The notes: generated by a model from the letters alone, not told the origin. A DNA stretch of 64,000 nt from Neodontobutis hainanensis (GCA_024349245.1 JALDNG010000038.1:620001-684000), one strand, 5' to 3'. Shown: positions 13,101 through 23,466, numbered from the stretch's first letter. Numbers and translations are program-made.

Positions 13101-16100
13101 TCTTTTCTTTTTCCTAATTGAGATAAATATGCAGGGTCCATCAGTGCAGCTCGAACGTGCCTTTGAAAGATGTGTATGTTTCTTGACTGTGAGTTTCTAT
13201 AATGAGACTGGTGCTCAACGGCTGACGCATCAAGTCCTACTGGAGCCGCGCCGTCTCTGGTGTGATTGTCAGGGGCCGCGCTTCATTTGTCCACAGAGCA
13301 AGACTAATCAAGGACATTAGCGCCGGTGTCATGTAATTCGTCATTGATTGTCTTGTTGGCCCTCACTGCTGCACTGGCTACACCATTACTCCTCTTGTGT
13401 TACAGCCCAACCTGCGATCGAAAACAGCGCCCAGCATGTCAGGATTCATTTCCATGTTTTATTTAAACCCGTCTCCGATATCACAAGCACTTTGAGCAGC
13501 ATTGAACTTATTTTTTTGTTGCCATAGAGCCTTCCGTGACTGACAGAAACCGGGAGAGGTGTGAGCCCGAGTCAGACAGCTCAGAGCTCATTAAAACAGC
13601 CCGGGCCTGATATTTGGAGTGTGTTTGAGAGCCGGTAGAAGCTCCACCGATGGAAAAGCCGATTCACATTTTATTATTTGACGACCGCCGTTTTGACAGT
13701 CTCCTGCCCCGTTCTGTCGAGGCTGAATTAAATGTTAAGCTGGGCACAGACCAGAGGAAACAGAAGCGCAAACAAATTGAGCTAAGAGCAGCCGTGTAGT
13801 GAGCAGCGCCGGTCGAGGGGAAGACTTTAGACCGGTTTTATATCGGATACTCCTCCTGAGGGCTGGGGTTAGAAAGGCAGGAATGGGGCTTGTTTTGGAG
13901 AGTTAGGGCTTTAAAACCCTATGGAGACTTTGCTCTTTTTACATTGACATTTCCAAATATAATACATATTTGTATCAATACTTACTGTAGTTAACTTTAC
14001 AATTGTGTGAAATATTTAATACCCTCCTGTTGTGTGTTTAGACTCTTAGTGATGGGGGTGTGTTTAAAAGGAAATTCCTCGAGTAATATTTGCTTTAAAA
14101 GTTTACATTTTGCTAATCATCAGCCCTTTATTGATTTATCATCAGCAGGTGTTCGTACCCGTACAAAAACAAAGTTTACAATCCGTTTACACTATTAATT
14201 TTATACTGGCTTTTGTCAATTACACTTAATTTCTGACCATATCCTGTAGCTACAGCTGTACTTTTTTATTATGCTTCTTGTGCACTACTGCTTCTTGGTT
14301 TAGTTTTGTTAAAAACGTCCCTACCATTATAAACTAAAGATATTGCTTTAAGGCTGGTGTAAACTGACATTGGGTTCTACTTTTGTAATGCTCCATATCT
14401 GGCCTGCGCAAGACGACCTCTCTAGCGTTTTTTAAATTTGTGAACTTATTAGTTTGTTTGGTCCTTTTGAGCAGTAATGTCTAGCAAAAATCTCTCAAAC
14501 AAAGCACCTGCAGAGAGCGCTCAGAGTGTTAGACAAACACATGAAGTATTGTAGCTGAATGTCAGGTGGAAACAGAAGAAGCCGCAGGTGAAAGCAGGTC
14601 TGAGCCCACATCAAATATACATGCACACGCCTTCACCGTTTATCATTCATCCTTCCAGATAGCGGCGTGTCTGCTTCAAGCCTCCACACCTCCTCTCTTT
14701 GCTATTTTCCATCTTCCTGGCAGCCTTGTGTTGTTCAAACAACGTAATATTTGTTGAATAAAAAGAGAGCGGCCCTGAGTTTGAATCGTAGCTGGGAGCG
14801 AATGCCATTCTTTTCCTCACATTGCTCCAAAGCCCTTAATCTGCAGATAAAAGCAGAGAGGAGTACAGTAGGCAGGCTCTCTTTCACTGACTCCATTCTT
14901 TTGTTTGGCCTTTGGCTCGCCAGGGAAATCCCTCCATCATCATCGCTACACAGCAGCTCTATCAGCGTTTGCTAATGCGGCGCGTGTGAACTCCAGGTGA
15001 TAAACTCGACTACAGCGTGGTGTCAGCAGTGAAACCTGGCTGAAAAGTTCACTTCTGAGAGAAAATGTCGCCCTGTTCTGTAATGGAGCTGCAATGTGAG
15101 GCATAGACTCTAAACACAAATGGACAGAAGTCTAAATTTTCACTTTAAAAGCCAAGCCTCCTTATTTTCTGATCATATTAAAGGTAAAAATACTATTCCT
15201 ACAATAAAGTTTTCTCTCTAGATATTTTTTCTCCATTTTTAAATTCTATTAGCGTTATTGCAATTCAAAAGACAAGAATTGATTTTAGGTACTTTATCTA
15301 TAGTTTCATTAATGTAGTTTTAGTGCATAAAATACATAATTTTTATTGAACTGGCTACAAGAATAAAAAGAGAATGGCAGAATGGCTAATAATTAGATCA
15401 GCACCTTTTAATTTTTTTTACCGTCAAGTTTTTTTTTCTGTGAAGTTTAGGTCTGTAAATATTACTGTGAATATTACAAGATATAGCTGAGGTTTCATGT
15501 TTATGGCTATTTTTAATGACTTCTGGTACTAACTTCTCCACTTATCAAATGTACGATAGTAAAAATACTAACATATCATGGTTTAGTTATTAGTTTAGCC
15601 AAAACCAGGAGTCTAACTCTTTAAACTACAGCAGTTCACTATGGACACAACATTTCAAGGTCAGGATCAGGGTAAGTGCTGGGTTTTTCCGATTGAAAGG
15701 ACACTATATGTTGCCCTTAAAAGCAGCTCATGCCTAATCACATATTCCTCACGCCGTCCTCTGTCCTTGAGAGGAATTACCACATTGTCAATAAACAAAA
15801 GACCTGAGCTAAGTGCGTTGAGAACTTAAGCGAAGCCCATCAGCATTCACCGTGGGGTGTTCGTCGACGAATTCTTACTTATGTCTGTACGACGGCGAGA
15901 TAAAAAGCCTTGTGTGTTTCATTCTGATGCCGGCTCCAGTGTGCCGCATGTTAAACAACGTAAATGGCCGAGGCAGCGTGTTATGTTTCCTTACGCTCAA
16001 GTGGGTTATTCTCAAGTCATCTCCCGAAGGAAAAACGCCGGTGATTTCCATATTTTAAATGCAATATGTAGTTTTGTTTCCAAGGCTCACCAAGTGTTGC

Positions 16101-19100
16101 TTACTCACCAAAAGCATATTGAAATAGGCTTTTGTGTGTGCTTCAAATTTTTCTTTTTTTCCCCTTCTTCTCTATGTTCTCTCTTCAGGATTTTTTTCCA
16201 TTTGATCCGAGTTCGTTTTAATAGGATACAACCGTTATCTTGCACTTTCCCTCTCTGTTGCCATAATGAGGAATTAGAGTGTGGTTAAAATGAAAGAATA
16301 CGTCCCTTTTTACTAATTTTTTTTTTTTTTTAGTCTTTTGGTGAATTGCAGTTCTTGTCTTCGTTTAAAGAGGTTTTGGAGTCAGATTCAAAGGAACTAA
16401 ACTACTTCATGTCCTTTGTTCGTGGCTGCAGTTTCGTCCTGACAATCAGCTCAAGGAAAAAAAAAAAAGTATTTGAGGTCAGCGACATTTTAAAAGCAAT
16501 TCAAGGTTCAGGGCCGAGAAGTAACATAAAGTTAAAGAAAAGACTGAGAAGTCTTTTTGACCGTTAAAATTTTAAAACCCTACCAAAGATTGCACAGTAA
16601 AAAGGAGAGAAAAGAGCCAATTTTTTGTAAGAGAATTAATTATTAGAAAAACAATTGTCTGAATTGGGTGGTTTTTAAGTGATCTTTTTTGTGAAAAAGT
16701 TCACAAGTGTTAGTTTGAAGATTAGATGACTCCAGTTTAGCATTAGTGTTGTATATAGAAGAAAGGTTTGCGTAAAAGCATCTGGACTTCGTTTTCAAGG
16801 TGAAGACGTTTTGTCTCTATTCCAAGAGACTTTGTCAATTCTGAGTTCAACTGGTAAAAGAGCTGAGCTTATATCTCTAAAGGGAGGAGTTTCCCCTGAA
16901 ACCAAACCTGATGGGCCAGGTTGTTCTGTTGTTGGTCATGAAAGGGAGGTGTGACTCTATATGTGAAAGTTGTTAAGGCTACGAGGAGTCGTTGGTGACA
17001 TTGCTCCATACAGGTGCAAGGTGGTATGTGTCACTGAGCCATACATATGGAGAGTCATTAGTGACATTGCTCCATACAGGTGCAAGGTGGTATGTGTCAC
17101 TGAGCCATACATATGCAGAGTCATTAGTGACACTGCTCCATTCAGGTGCAGAGTTGTTAGTGTTACTGTTCTATTCAGGTGCTGTTTGTTGTTCTAAGGT
17201 GAGGCTCTTTTGTTTTAGGTTTTAAAACACTGTTATAAATACTAGGCAACATGAATCTGAGGCCACATTCTCAGTTCAACGAAGGCTTTTCCATTTTTGC
17301 AAAAATGTCTTCCTTCACCCCTCTATCAAACCATCTGGCCTCTCTGGCCAAATTTCGGACATTGCTGTCCTCGAAGGAATGTCCTTTCTCTTTGAGGTGG
17401 AGGTGAACTGCAGATTCAGGTCCTCCAGGATTGGCTCTTCTGTGCTGATACATCCTCTTGTGAAGCTGTTGTTTTGTTTCTCCGACATAACTGTCACTAC
17501 ACTCTTCACTGAACTGAACTGCATAAACTACATTACTCTGTTTGTGGGGATCTTGTCTTTAGGATGGACCAGTTTTTGATGCCAGCGTGTTACCTGGTTT
17601 AAAGTGGACTGGAATGTTGTGTTTGTAGAAAATCCTTTTAAGTTTTTCCGATAAACCAGACACATAAGGGATAACTACACCCTTCCCTTTTGTCCCTGGT
17701 TCCTGTCTGTTTGGTGTCTGTGTCCTCTTGGTTTTGTTGAAAGTCCAATTGGGGTATCCACAGTCTCTCAGAGATTTACGAATGTGGTGTTCTTCTTTCC
17801 GTTTACCTTCGGTGAAGACCGAAACGTCTTCACCTTGAAAACGAAGTCCAGATGCTTTTACGTAAACCTTTCTTCTTCAAGATGCCCTGGATGACTGAGA
17901 ACCTCCACAAAGTGTTGTATATAGCTATTGTACATACGCATGCCTCTTTCACACAAGCACTTTCCTCCTGACTTTAGGTAGAGCAGCACTCTAGTTTCTC
18001 ACATGAAATCAGTTTTTTTGTTTTCGAGTACATTATGTTTGTTCCAGGAATAAAAACCTCAGCTTCTTGTTCTTCAGTGGTCAGAGAAAACTCCTTAAAT
18101 GGACAGTGTGTGTTGTGTTCACAAGCTTCAAACAGTAATAAAGCAGGTGAAAACTAACAGAAGGTACAGAGGTGGATTTGACTCAACACTAGCCATATAG
18201 ATGTTTGTCAGCTCAGTAAGGGCTTGTCTTTTGTCAGAGGCTGAATGCATTGCACAGATATGCTTGAATAAAAAGCTCTGTTACAGTTTTGGTTCAACAA
18301 ATGCAATCTGACGTTAACCAAAAATAAGGTATCAACACCTTACCAGTAGGTAATATTGTTAGCAACTACACTATTTCATGCATTTGTCCAAAAGTGGTGG
18401 CAGAGCATTGCTGCTTTAATGTATTCATAAATAGAGCAAGACATTAGACCCCTTTCAACTAACATATATAATAGATAACATTAAAAACTTTAAAAACAGG
18501 ACACCTTTCTGGACTGAGGTAAATGCCACAGTTGAATAATAAGCTCCACCCCTGCAGCATCACATTATCAGCTGTAGACATAATTCATTTGGTGTTTATC
18601 TGTGAATAATGTACACTATCTGACCATGATAGAGCGCAGGCCGCTTGTGTTTACACAGTTTGTTCACGAAACGCTGTGTGCGGTTACACCTCGGGCCTAA
18701 AGAGCATCGGAGGATGTTTACATCTTTCCCGGGCAAACAGTGTTGAACTCCGACGTTTTTATACACAATGGTTTTAAATAATAGATGAGAATAAGAAGAA
18801 CATCTCTAAAAAAGCAGTGTTTTAAAAGCCCTGCTAATATTGAGAATTATAAACAAGACTTCCAGCCTTTTGTTCAATCCTATTACAATATCTTTTCCCT
18901 TTATTTATTTAATGGCCTGCTTTTAAGTGCGATTGTTTAGATGTAATCAATAAACAGTGTTTTAAAGTCCTGCTAAAGGTCACTGTTAATATTATAGACA
19001 AGTGTCGGGACAGTACAGGTGTGTTGTCATTAACAAAAGGGGTTCAAAGCAACCTCAAAAGTGTACCCTACCATTCTGAAGACGCCTCAGCCAGGCTTCC

Positions 19101-20859
19101 CATGTGGCCCTAAATGGTGCACTTTCCAAAAGGTGGCACTAAACACGACAGATAATCCTCACTCAATCGAAAACGAGAAACTACACTGAATATCTTACAC
19201 ACAGTAAATTTAAGCATGATTATAAGATCCTGCCATAATATAAAACATCAGTAAATGCAGTTATATTGAGTAGTAGTGTTTGCTTCAGTTCTGTTCTAGT
19301 TTGACTTTCAGACCTGTAGGGAAATGTATTGGAGGAGTGAGTGTTATTAGTTGAAGTTCACCTGGCCCCTGTTCAGTGACCGGAAAAACTGCCGCGTCAG
19401 AAGTCCGTCATGCTCGCTCTTTTAAATTGGAGGCTGCAACGCTAATGTAAACACTTGATGGAAAATTACCTGAGCTTTGAAAACCAAAATTACACACAGT
19501 TGGTGAGTCAGCTGCTACTTTTAACAGAACATCTCCAGACAAAAGAGACTATGAAGATACTTTAATAGTTGATCACAGCCTTCAGGAAAAATGCATTACT
19601 CCCAGCAATCTCATGCAGTTATATTTCTGTCTTTAATATCTAATTGTATGTTTATTTTGTTTTTCTATCACACTCCACATCTTACCGATCTAATCTAGTA
19701 ATGTTCACTTGTAATGATGCTGTCAGATCTCGTGAGTTAAGAAAGTTAAGTTTAGTATTTAAGAGCCACTGAGGCGCAGTTGCTCAATGTTAGAGTGGTC
19801 ATCCTTCAACTGGAAGGTGGGCGGTTCGATTCCCACTCCCCCAACAGTTCATACTGTTGTTGTGTCCTTGGGCAAGACACTTAACCCACCTTGCCTCCAG
19901 TGGATGTAACACTGGTAATTAGAAGCTCAATGTAAGTCACTTTGGATAAAAGCATCTGCTAAATTAATAAATGTAAATGTAAGAAACTTTTCCAGGTCTT
20001 GAAAAGTGGAGGTATGTTTTATTAAAGTCTGTGTACAATTGTATTTATTTATTTTAAGTGTTTGTGTAGCTGGTGCTTGGATTTATGCTAAGTATTTATC
20101 TCTGCATTTCAAACACCACTCCAGCAGCTTTCCTTGGTCATGCATTAGAGGGTCAGAACTCAAACTACAGTGGCTTTGAAGGGTCAAAACCCAAACTGAC
20201 TCTTCCTCCGAGGTTTAAAACTTTAAACTATCCTTGTCTAAGAGGTTCAAAACTCATGCTACAGCAGCCTTAGAGGGCCAAAATCCAAAACTATTTCAGC
20301 CTCAATGGACTAAAGGATAAACCTTTCTAAATCAGTATAGTTTCAAACAAATACACGCCCAAATTTACAGGGACAATCTTTAATAATTGTAAATGCAATT
20401 CGGATAATCAATTCAACTTCAATTTCCAAGTTTTGTAATAGGCACCCTGGCATTTACTTTAACTAAATTTGTAGCATGACATTTGCCCAAGAAAGGTTTA
20501 GAGTAATCCCCACTCATTCTAATAAACCTGGAAGATACTTGACCAGATTTCAGGGCCTTGGTTTAAAATGTCCAACCAAAGAAACTAACTTCAGTGTGTA
20601 GTCGTTTTTTTGAAGCCTAAGCCATTGTTGAAAACTGACCTTGTCTCCTCCCTCTTTCTCTCTTTATCTGTTCTCCTTGGTCTGCTCGTCTCTGTTCGGC
20701 TCTCCGGCTCGCTCTGTACCAGATAACTTCCCACAGATGGCTCATCAGAAGCGCTTCATCGAGCGGAAATACAGGCAGGAGCTGAAGGAGATGAGACGGG
20801 AGCGAGAGCGGCAGGAGAAAGAGAGCGACGAGGCCGAGGACGGAAGTGGCAGGAAGTAG
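1073..20859 (+). CDS. drosha: Drosha ribonuclease III, C-terminal part of the gene (last five coding exons)
   Basis: Drosha is the nuclear RNase III of the Microprocessor complex; with DGCR8 it cuts primary microRNA hairpins. Five exons are joined here: 1073-1155, 5233-5336, 7961-8053, 10145-10191 and 20723-20859, with 83, 104, 93, 47 and 137 coding bases. All junctions are GT-AG and phases match at every join, giving 153 residues before the TAG stop. They read as the human protein from about residue 1223 to the end: the last helices of RNase III domain b, the dsRBD and a charged tail. Exons two and three look identical to human at protein level from memory of that protein. The catalytic glutamate of domain b (human E1222) lies just upstream of the first exon here, so it is outside the window. 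The 5' part of the gene is missing because the window starts inside an intron. Identification is very secure. Confidence 0.96.
1156..5232 (+). other. drosha intron, 4.1 kb
   Basis: No exon or transposon recognised. Short open frames, including an antisense frame of 164 codons at 4196-4690, show no domain signature and lie in AT/GC-mixed intronic sequence. Stretches near 1500-2000 and 4220-4570 are less AT-rich than their surroundings and free of simple repeats. They could be conserved non-coding elements, but this is not shown by the sequence alone. Confidence 0.6.
5233..5336 (+). CDS. drosha: drosha exon: linker and first helix of the dsRBD
   Basis: The acceptor is TGTGTTGCAG at 5232 and the donor is AA|GTAAGA at 5337. 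The exon reads EFILNQDWNDPKSQLQQCCL and ends with PDIPLYK, the last codon being split AA|G. This is the linker after RNase III domain b plus helix alpha1 of the double-stranded RNA-binding domain. The protein looks unchanged from human, consistent with strong purifying selection on the catalytic half of Drosha. Confidence 0.95.
5337..7960 (+). other. drosha intron, 2.6 kb
   Basis: Intronic sequence with a short GTCT microsatellite near 6396-6415. The segment at about 6060-6260 has balanced composition and possible homeodomain/MEIS-like words but no recognisable gene. No transposon recognised. Confidence 0.55.
7961..8053 (+). CDS. drosha: drosha exon: beta sheet of the dsRBD
   Basis: The acceptor is GAATCAACAG at 7960 and the donor is AAG|GTGAGT at 8054. 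The exon reads TLQTVGPSHARTYTVAVYFK and then GERIGCGKGPS, the three beta strands and the GxG turn of a canonical dsRBD. This surface contacts the double-stranded RNA stem of the primary microRNA. The acceptor tract is poor in pyrimidines close to the AG. The last serine codon is split AG|C with the next exon. Confidence 0.95.
8054..10144 (+). other. drosha intron, 2.1 kb
   Basis: The first 500 bases contain a diverged AGTC-rich repeat (listed separately). From about 8735 to 9300 the sequence is repeat-free, with several TAAT and ATTA homeodomain-type cores, and is a candidate conserved non-coding element. No coding exon seen. Confidence 0.55.
8130..8565 (+). repeat. Diverged AGTC/CAAGTCC-rich interspersed repeat
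   Basis: Two blocks (about 8130-8220 and 8400-8560) are rich in the words CAAGTCCAAGT, GAGTCGAGTC and CTCGAGTC. Such AGTC-rich tracts occur within non-autonomous fish transposons, but I cannot name the family. The open frame at 8402-8584 is produced by this repetitive composition and is not considered a gene. Confidence 0.4.
10145..10191 (+). CDS. drosha: drosha exon: second helix of the dsRBD (47-bp micro-exon)
   Basis: This very short exon runs from acceptor TTTTAATCTAG (ends 10144) to donor AAAT|GTGAGT (10192). It reads IQQAEMGAAMDALDK plus the first base of a tyrosine codon. This is helix alpha2 of the dsRBD, with the conserved small-residue face QAEMGAAMDAL. The one difference I see from human is D for E near its end. 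At 47 bases it is easily missed by gene prediction. Confidence 0.94.
16745..16758. repeat. Target-site duplication, left copy (14 bp)
   Basis: AGTGTTGTATATAG directly abuts the left end of the Penelope-like insertion. The identical 14-mer is found at 17911-17924 directly after its right end. Confidence 0.85.
16759..17910 (-). mobile_element. Penelope-like retroelement fragment with GIY-YIG domain
   Basis: The minus strand encodes a GIY-YIG nuclease module: VVYAVQF is followed by YVGET, then RMYQHRRANPGG, a His-rich VHLHLKEKGHSFED stretch and REARWFDRGVKE (about 17260-17545). Upstream, at about 17580-17720, it encodes the linker with GVVIPYVSGLSEKL typical of fish Penelope-like elements, separated by an apparent frameshift near 17572. 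The reverse transcriptase is missing, so the copy is 5' truncated and dead. Arms at 16759-16811 and 17822-17874 are inverted repeats with one mismatch over 53 bp. The whole unit is flanked by identical 14-bp direct repeats. A 66-bp tandem repeat lies inside. Family assignment rests on remembered protein motifs. Confidence 0.85.
16986..17180 (+). repeat. 66-bp tandem repeat inside the Penelope-like element
   Basis: The unit beginning GAGTCRTTRGTGACATTGCT starts at 16986, 17052 and 17118, an exact 66-bp spacing. The first two copies are nearly identical and the third degrades after about 30 bases. Because 66 is a multiple of three, the repeat keeps short reading frames open in this stretch. These are not considered coding. 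Confidence 0.8.
17911..17924. repeat. Target-site duplication, right copy (14 bp)
   Basis: AGTGTTGTATATAG, identical to 16745-16758. The perfect identity defines the ends of the insertion and suggests it is not very old. Confidence 0.85.
19763..19983 (+). mobile_element. tRNA-derived SINE, copy 1
   Basis: The head is tRNA-like, with a weak A box (GCAGTTGCTCAATGTTAGAG) and a clear B box (GGTTCGATTCC). The central domain contains TTGTGTCCTTGGGCAAGACA, and the tail TTTGGATAAAAGCATCTGCT ends in repeated AAATGT. The same layout is found at 42410-42627 and, partly, at 35151-35345. I saw no convincing target-site duplication. Confidence 0.85.
20143..20310 (+). repeat. Degenerate minisatellite, period about 32 bp
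   Basis: About five diverged copies of a unit resembling CTTAGAGGGTCAAAACTCAA followed by ACTACAGC. Copies start near 20143, 20174, 20207, 20237 and 20269. The phrase GGGTCAAAACCCAAACT and its variants recur. The minisatellite lies 0.4 kb upstream of the last drosha exon. Confidence 0.55.
20723..20859 (+). CDS. drosha: drosha terminal coding exon: charged C-terminal tail
   Basis: The acceptor is GCTCTGTACCAG at 20722. The exon finishes the split tyrosine codon, reads NFPQMAHQKRFIERKYRQEL, and continues with a highly charged Lys/Arg/Glu helix ending DGSGRK before TAG at 20857-20859. The tail keeps the human pattern but is about two residues longer and more diverged after the EMR motif. It follows a 10.5-kb intron. 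An antisense frame of 86 codons over this exon is only a shadow of its biased composition. Confidence 0.95.
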
Positions 20860-22195
20860 TTGACAGAGCCGGGCCAATCGGGAGCCAGAACCGTTTTAAG
20901 AAGGAGACGGTCTTTGGGAAGAGATTAACGAGGCCTGACGGATCCTGGGGAGTAAGGCTGAATGACTGCTTCATGAGTTTGTACTTTAAAAAATTAGCTT
21001 CAGTGCCAAGACTCACTGAAATTACTTGTACATGTTGAAGTCCACACTTTTAAAGGGATTAGTCAAGAGTCTATGGTTCTTATAGATAGAAAAAAGCTGG
21101 GGTAGGCAATACAAATTAAAACTAAAATGAAGTTTTGCATTTGGAGTTTCTCTTTTATAATTATAAATTTTAGCTAATGCTGAGATACTTTGGTGAAGAA
21201 TAAGTGAATAAAAAAAGGCAAATGGCGAAGGTTTACCTTGATTATGAAGCTGTGTTTTTTTATTTTACTTCTGTCTACTATACCTTTAATATTTCGGTTG
21301 AGGCATTAGATGTAAGCTCACAGTTTGGAGAAGCAGACAGGAGCTAAGACCAATAGCTGAGTTTCTCCACACGAGTTTGTGACGGGACACAGTTGTTGTT
21401 CTTGGCCTTTAACAGACCACTCCTTAACTTGGCTCTTTACTATTTAACATGGCTAGTTCATTTTATTTATTTTTTTGCGTCATGATTTGCTTCAGAGCCC
21501 TTCCAACAATATAACCTACATGTAAGAATGTACAGCATTTAATTAGCTGTTTATTTTTCCAAAAGCTTTAGGAAAGCGCTTTACCTAAAACATTTCTAAA
21601 ACGCTAAGTTGCTGGTGAAAATACAAGCTAAACCTTGTTGCACCAAAACTTATCTTGTGGATTTTAGCTATATAGAATTTTATAAAACTGCACTTTCAAA
21701 GTTGTGTATGACTGACTTAAATCAAAATAGACTAAAAAGCTCTTACAATGTATTCTTCTATTTTAGGTCCAATTTTTCACAATTAATTTTTACAACCCTC
21801 ACACTATAATCAAGGCTCTCTTTCTGACAAATTAAAAACTTTATTTTGAACCCAAAATTAATATGGATTAACAATGTTTACAAAAAGCTTTATCATCAAA
21901 TGTAGCTCTGTCTGCTTCTCCAAGTAACATTGACACTATCTCCACTTGGCAATTAACTATCTGTAAGTACCACAAATTTGGACTGTTTCTTTAAAAAGCT
22001 TCTGGAAAGCTTTTTTTTTTGGAGAAAGTATGAGCGTGATGTTTTGTTCTGTAACACTGTGAAATGTGGCCTTATGCTGTCTTAAAACCTGAGCTGAACT
22101 TTAAAAAAATCTTTTAATAATGTTACTGAAACGTGTCAAAATAAATGTCTGAATGGATTATGAAATGTTAAATAAATTGTTAAAGTTGTAAAATG
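20860..22195 (+). other. Probable drosha 3' UTR
   Basis: This region follows the TAG stop. AATAAA hexamers occur at 21207-21212, 22140-22145 and 22171-22176. The last is followed by a GT-rich stretch (GTCTGGTTGTC near 22205), the pattern expected of a cleavage site, so I place the distal end near 22195. The inside is AT-rich with no repeat or gene recognised. The boundary is an inference; RNA data would be needed to fix it. Confidence 0.5.
22140..22176 (+). other. Candidate drosha polyadenylation signals (two AATAAA)
   Basis: Canonical AATAAA at 22140-22145 and again at 22171-22176, with a GT-rich downstream element around 22203-22213. An earlier AATAAA at 21207 could be a proximal site giving a short 3' UTR. 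Confidence 0.5.
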
Positions 22196-22784
22196 AACTT
22201 ATCGTCTGGTTGTCAAATAATGCAACGGCTCGGTGCGTCACTAAAAAGCCGTAAAGAGAGAAGCCATCGCGTCGCCATCTGTCTCACATCTGCCACTCAA
22301 ACTCTAATAATCAAAATGACTTTTTTTAAAAAAAAACCTATGTATGTGATTGGCTGTGACAGATCTTAATTATAGATTGTCTAATTAACAATTTCCTCGA
22401 TGCTGTAGCCTCTGGATGTAGCTCTCGAACAACGACCGTCGTATAATTTACTGTGTGACATATAAAGTAGAGACTAATGCAGAGGATTGTGGGTGATTAA
22501 TGTAGATATAACTTCGGAAACAGGACACGTAAAGAATGAAATTCATTGACTTTAACTCGTTAGAAAGTAAGTTTGTGTTTTCTTTATTGTTTCATGAGAC
22601 GGTTTCTACTTTATTTACAACATGGATTGTATTCTTAATTAAAATCCTGAATATTATAAATTTAAGGTTATATGTCTAATGAAATAAACACATTAGATCC
22701 AGGTACATGTGTTTTTTTAAATTACATTTTAAAAACAAGCCTTTCTCAAAATTATTCATGAGCAGGTTTTAGCAAGAGGGTCTA

Positions 22785-22868
22785 GTCCTTTCTGTGTGGA
22801 GTTTGCATGTTCTCCCCTTACTCAAGTGTTTTTGTTTCAGGTGCTCCGGTTTCTCCCACCATTATCAA
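22785..22868 (+). mobile_element. Fragment of a fish SINE-type repeat body
   Basis: Contains GTGTGGAGTTTGCATGTTCT and GTGCTCCGGTTTCTCCCACC, the same kind of body seen in the SINE at 61720-61998 (which has GGTACTCCGGCTTCCTCCCA). The head and tail are absent. Confidence 0.5.
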
Positions 22869-22878
22869 AATATGCTGA

Positions 22879-22892
22879 GCGCCCCCTGGTGG
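22879..22892 (-). promoter_or_regulatory. Consensus CTCF-binding motif in the drosha-cdh6 spacer
   Basis: The + strand reads GCGCCCCCTGGTGG, whose reverse complement CCACCAGGGGGCGC matches the CTCF core consensus at every position. The motif points along the minus strand. It lies between the two inferred polyadenylation sites, right after a SINE-body fragment. CTCF binding here is an inference from the motif and location only. Confidence 0.55.
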
Positions 22893-23084
22893 TGGCTGCT
22901 GACAATGACTTTCTCCACAGAGATAATAATGGGTTAAAAAATGTTTTGATTAAGTTTTTGTAAATACACTTTCATATAAGGATGTTTAATTTTCTTAATT
23001 ATTTAGACCCGTTAGGATTTTACTCAAATGACGAACCCGTCTTGATGATATTATTATGGACTATAGTCATATTCAGTCTCATTC

Positions 23085-23157
23085 ATTTGTTTTTGTAAAG
23101 CCCTTTGATGCAACTGTTGTTGTGATACTGGGCTTCACAAATAAATTTGAATTCTAA
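23085..23157 (+). mobile_element. Retroelement 3' tail remnant
   Basis: The phrase AAAGCCCTTTGATGCAACTG, then GTTGTTGTGATACTGGGCTT and ACAAATAAATTTGAATT, resembles the 3' tails of fish non-LTR elements. A related, more diverged piece occurs at 31384-31425. The family is not assigned. Confidence 0.4.
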
Positions 23158-23466
23158 AGTCCACAGTATTATTTTTTATAAACATGTCCACAAGAACATC
23201 CTTCTAGGCTTTTTTGTGGACAGAACAACTTCAAAAAAAGCCTTTGAGCCTTTTCAGGAAAAGTACAAGAATCTGTTTTTTACAGTTGATAAGGTTTTAA
23301 TTTTAATAAGGTTCGAGAACTAACCGAAACAAACTGTGCACATCTGTGTACATGAACCCTATCCTGTCTGTTGCTCTTAGGGTCATTTCTTTAAATTCAT
23401 CGAATGTACCATTAAACATTTCATTTTAAAAATAAAGACAAAACAGAGGTCAGATTTTTAAAGATA

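Larger units (their letters stand above)
10192..20722 (+). other. drosha last intron, 10.5 kb
   Basis: This is the longest visible drosha intron. It holds a Penelope-like insertion (16759-17910) flanked by target duplications, a tRNA-derived SINE (19763-19983), a degenerate roughly 32-bp minisatellite (20143-20310) and an A17 tract at 11237-11253. Stretches at 10140-10440, 11020-11140 and 13180-13870 are repeat-poor and of balanced composition. Elsewhere I see nothing beyond AT-rich intronic sequence. Confidence 0.6.
22196..23440. other. Spacer between the convergent drosha and cdh6 3' ends
   Basis: No gene. It holds a repeat-free stretch at 22220-22530 with TAATTA-type words, a SINE-body fragment around 22785-22865, a consensus CTCF motif at 22879-22892 and a retroelement tail around 23095-23157. 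Its limits depend on the inferred polyadenylation sites on both sides. Confidence 0.5.

Noticed and set aside
16970..17225. Repetitive peptide frames (two overlapping plus-strand frames)
   Set aside because: Produced by the 66-bp tandem repeat inside a Penelope-like element; not a gene.
18812..19015. Two similar stretches around CAGTGTTTTAAA...CCTGCTAA
   Set aside because: Short, diverged similarity of AT-rich sequence; too weak to call a duplication.
20617..21016. Two antisense open frames over the last drosha exon
   Set aside because: Shadows of the Lys/Glu/Arg-rich coding sequence; no domain, no splice or promoter evidence.
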